Assembly (NCBI RefSeq): GCF_002209535.1
Contig: NZ_NJIG01000008.1
Location: 62,001-126,000, forward strand
Direction: 5' to 3'
Length of the DNA stretch: 64,000 bases
Source: Achromobacter marplatensis
GTDB taxonomy: Bacteria > Pseudomonadota > Gammaproteobacteria > Burkholderiales > Burkholderiaceae_B
Under the pieces are notes generated by a model that was given only the letters and a program-made list of their open reading frames with translations, was not told where the DNA came from and did not search any database. The translations under genes and the position numbers were made by a program. This document shows positions 61,826-64,000 of the stretch, one piece after another (within the stretch, counting starts at the first letter, position 1; the number at the start of each line of letters is the position of its first letter).

Positions 61826-63174
61826 TGACCGCGGACCGCCAGCCGCTGATCGAGTGCGAACATTGCGCAAGCGTTTATCGCCGACATCAGCTTGAACCTG
61901 GCGAGACTGCCAATTGCGCCCGCTGCGGAGCCATACTCTGGCGCTACAGCGGGCTTACTTTGTCCAATTGGCTGGCTCTCGCCATCTCTGCCCTGATCAT
62001 CTTCGGGGTGGCCAACGCCTACCCGGTCGCTTCCATGTCCGTTCAGGGCATGGTGCAGCAGGCGTCGTTGCTGGACGCCATTTCCATCACCTGGCGCCAA
62101 GGCCATTGGGTGGTCGCCATCATGACCGGCCTGGCCGGTTTTGCGCTGCCGCTCCTGCAACTGACGGTGCTGCTCTGGGTGCTGGGCCCCTTGTCGCAAG
62201 GGCGCGAGCCCGCGGGATTCCGTGGCGCAATGCGTCTGCTGGGCGTGCTGCGGCCCTGGTGCATGGTGCCCGTGTTCCTGTTGGGCGTGCTGGTGGCGGT
62301 GGTGAAGCTGGCCGGCATGGCCGCGGTGTCGCCCGGCATCGGGCTGGGCGCCTTCGGCGTGCTGACCATTTTCCTGACGATGCTGGGGCGCCTGTCGCCG
62401 CATGTGCTGTGGCGTTTCGCGGAATCCGCGGGCGTCGCACCCGTCCATATCCCCGAAAGCAGCCCTGATACGGTGCTGGCCGGCTGCCATGTGTGCGGGC
62501 AGGTCCAGGCCCTGCCGCGCGACGCGGACCCCGAAGAAGAACACCATTGCGTGCGCTGCGAAGCCGTCGTGCATTACCGCAAGCCGGACCACCTGGCCCG
62601 CACCTGGGCGCTGTTGCTGGCGGCGGTCGTCTTCTACATTCCCGCCAACGTGCTGCCCGTCATGCAGGTCAGTTCCGTGCTGGGCGACAGCGCCCACACC
62701 ATCCTGGGCGGCGTGGTCGAGCTCTGGCAGATGGGGTCCTGGGACATCGCGCTGATCGTCTTCATCGCCAGCGTGGCCGTGCCGCTGACCAAGCTGCTGG
62801 CGCTGATCCTGCTGCTGCTGACCGAGCAATGGCGCAGCACCACCAACCTGCGGCCGCGTACCCGCCTGTATCAAATGGTCGAGTTCATTGGCCAATGGTC
62901 GATGCTTGACGTTTTTGTCGTTATATTGCTGGCGGCGCTGGCTGATTTTCAGGGACTGATGGAAATCAGCGCCGGCGCGGGCGCCGCGGCCTTTGGCGTG
63001 GTGGTGATCCTGACCATGCTGGCGGCCATGAGCTTCGATCTGCGGCGCAGTTGGGATCTGGCAGGCGAAAGCGAGATCGATATGCCTGAGGTCGAGGGCC
63101 GGACCCGCCCCGAGCAAGCGCCGCAGTCCGCGCCGTCGCCCGTGGCGCCTGTAACAAGCAAGGAAGTGGGCTAG
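61825..63174 (+). CDS. pqiA: Paraquat-inducible protein A (PqiA/YebS family)
   Basis: 449 aa; the ATG at 61825 shares its first base with the clpA stop (TGATG). Two homologous halves, each a CxxC zinc-ribbon pair (CEHC/CARC near 11 and 32; CHVC/CVRC near 226 and 245) followed by four membrane helices, the PqiA/LetA architecture. These proteins form the inner-membrane part of a lipid transport system with an MCE protein (PqiB), which follows 43 bp downstream. The substrate is probably phospholipid. Confidence 0.93.
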   Translation: MTADRQPLIECEHCASVYRRHQLEPGETANCARCGAILWRYSGLTLSNWLALAISALIIFGVANAYPVASMSVQGMVQQASLLDAISITWRQGHWVVAIMTGLAGFALPLLQLTVLLWVLGPLSQGREPAGFRGAMRLLGVLRPWCMVPVFLLGVLVAVVKLAGMAAVSPGIGLGAFGVLTIFLTMLGRLSPHVLWRFAESAGVAPVHIPESSPDTVLAGCHVCGQVQALPRDADPEEEHHCVRCEAVVHYRKPDHLARTWALLLAAVVFYIPANVLPVMQVSSVLGDSAHTILGGVVELWQMGSWDIALIVFIASVAVPLTKLLALILLLLTEQWRSTTNLRPRTRLYQMVEFIGQWSMLDVFVVILLAALADFQGLMEISAGAGAAAFGVVVILTMLAAMSFDLRRSWDLAGESEIDMPEVEGRTRPEQAPQSAPSPVAPVTSKEVG

Positions 63175-63217
63175 CAACACCCGTGGTTCGCCACACGAGA
63201 AGAAAAAAGGAAAATTG

Positions 63218-64000
63218 ATGTCCGACCAAGCTCCTGGATCCGGTGACGAAAAGAAGTACCAATCGCCGACCATCTCGCGCAAGCAAAAGAGCCGGATTTC
63301 ATGGATCTGGCTGGTGCCGATCGTCGCGGCGCTGATGGGCATATCGCTGGTCGTGCGCACGTGGATGCAGGCCGGCCCGGACATCTCCATTTCATTCAAT
63401 ACGGCCGAAGGGCTGGAAGTGGGCAAGACCCAGCTGCGCTACAAGGACGTGAACATCGGCACGGTGAAGTCCATCGGCTTTAACAGCGACCGCAGCAAGG
63501 TGGTCGTGCAGGCGGAGCTGGCCAAGGAAGTGGCGGACCTGGCCCGCGAAGGGACCAATTTCTGGGTGGTCCGGCCGCGGCTGGATGTCAGCGGGGTGTC
63601 CGGCCTGGGCACATTGTTGTCCGGCGCCTACATTGGCGTGGACGCGGTCGAGGGCAAGAACGGATCCACCAGCAAGGCCACCAAGCTCAGTTTCGAAGGG
63701 CTGGAGATTCCGCCAGCGGTCACGCATGATCGTGCCGGCAAGCGCTTCATGCTCAAGGCCTCGGATCTGGGTTCGCTGGACATCGGGTCACCCGTCTACT
63801 TCCGCCGCATCAATGTTGGCCGCGTGATCGGCTATGCGCTGGACAAGACGGGCGGCGCCGTGAATGTCGAAGTGTTCGTGGATGCGCCCAACGACAAGTT
63901 CGTGACCAACGGCACGCGCTTCTGGAATGCCAGCGGCGTGGACTTCAGCGTGAACGCGGACGGCCTGAAGGTGCGCACGCAGTCGCTGGTGTCCATGGCG
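63218..64000 (+). CDS. pqiB: PqiB-type MCE-domain lipid transport protein, 5' part
   Basis: Partial: 261 codons are visible and the frame is open at the window end. A cytoplasmic N-terminus (KKYQSPTISRKQKSRISW) is followed by one membrane helix (about 27-45, IWLVPIVAALMGISLVV), then MCE domain 1 (about 53-150, ISISFNTAEGLEVGKTQLRYKDVNIGTV) and the start of MCE domain 2 (about 160-, SLDIGSPVYFRRINVGRVIGY). These stack into a periplasm-spanning tube for lipid movement to the outer membrane. AAGG lies 7 bases before the ATG. Confidence 0.92.
   Translation, partial: MSDQAPGSGDEKKYQSPTISRKQKSRISWIWLVPIVAALMGISLVVRTWMQAGPDISISFNTAEGLEVGKTQLRYKDVNIGTVKSIGFNSDRSKVVVQAELAKEVADLAREGTNFWVVRPRLDVSGVSGLGTLLSGAYIGVDAVEGKNGSTSKATKLSFEGLEIPPAVTHDRAGKRFMLKASDLGSLDIGSPVYFRRINVGRVIGYALDKTGGAVNVEVFVDAPNDKFVTNGTRFWNASGVDFSVNADGLKVRTQSLVSMA

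Noticed and set aside
61270-63426. 718-codon minus-strand frame opposite clpA/pqiA/pqiB
   Set aside because: It covers three real genes and shows only shadow composition.

Overview
The window looks like chromosome from a high-GC betaproteobacterium of the Alcaligenaceae, most likely Achromobacter or a close Bordetella relative. The signs are GC-rich third positions throughout, several Bug-type (TctC) solute-binding proteins, a BvgA-like response regulator, and the housekeeping order exbB-exbD-lpxK-ycaR-kdsB-adk next to xseA/sodB and murJ/rpsT. I see no phage, insertion sequence, CRISPR array, rRNA or tRNA gene. The first and last genes are cut by the window edges.

Bases 1-10344 form a fimbrial island. 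An eight-gene chaperone-usher operon on the minus strand (major pilin, minor pilin, usher, chaperone, four small pilins) is framed by regulators: the 3' part of a hybrid histidine kinase, a convergent receiver-EAL protein, and a NarL/BvgA-type response regulator. This resembles the Roc/Sad systems that control Cup fimbriae in Pseudomonas aeruginosa and the Bordetella bvgASR arrangement. A near-identical palindrome lies upstream of both the pilin operon and the EAL gene and may be the operator that joins them.

Bases 10375-16833 carry the lower homoprotocatechuate (4-hydroxyphenylacetate) meta-cleavage pathway: hpaI, hpaH, hpaG2 and an hpaF-hpaG1 fusion on the minus strand, hpaE and hpaD on the plus strand, and the MarR regulator hpaR. 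The hydroxylase genes hpaBC and the transporter are not here. Next come an unknown single-pass membrane protein, radA, a TauE/SafE permease and a small exported basic protein.

Bases 20822-29070 look like a hydroxy/keto-acid catabolic island: a D-2-hydroxyacid dehydrogenase, three Bug proteins, an atypical DapA-family protein, a FadR-type GntR regulator, an Ldh2-family dehydrogenase and a GarL-like aldolase. A divergent promoter at 24049-24099 holds two copies of a 17-bp repeat, the likely operator. lysA and divergent lysR follow.

Bases 31460-45533 are mostly housekeeping: rpsT, an orphan fecR-like gene, murJ, a short-chain dehydrogenase, adk, kdsB, a Trm112-like protein, lpxK, exbD, exbB, xseA and sodB. 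A very large secreted ankyrin-repeat protein sits between xseA and sodB. An inverted pair of perfect DnaA boxes lies between exbB and xseA.

Bases 45734-64000 hold a chemoreceptor, a ClC antiporter, a PcaF-like thiolase, a DUF192 protein, cspA, clpS, a bacterial alpha-2-macroglobulin with its partner PBP1C, clpA, and pqiA with the start of pqiB. The macroglobulin/PBP1C pair separates clpS from clpA, which are usually neighbours.
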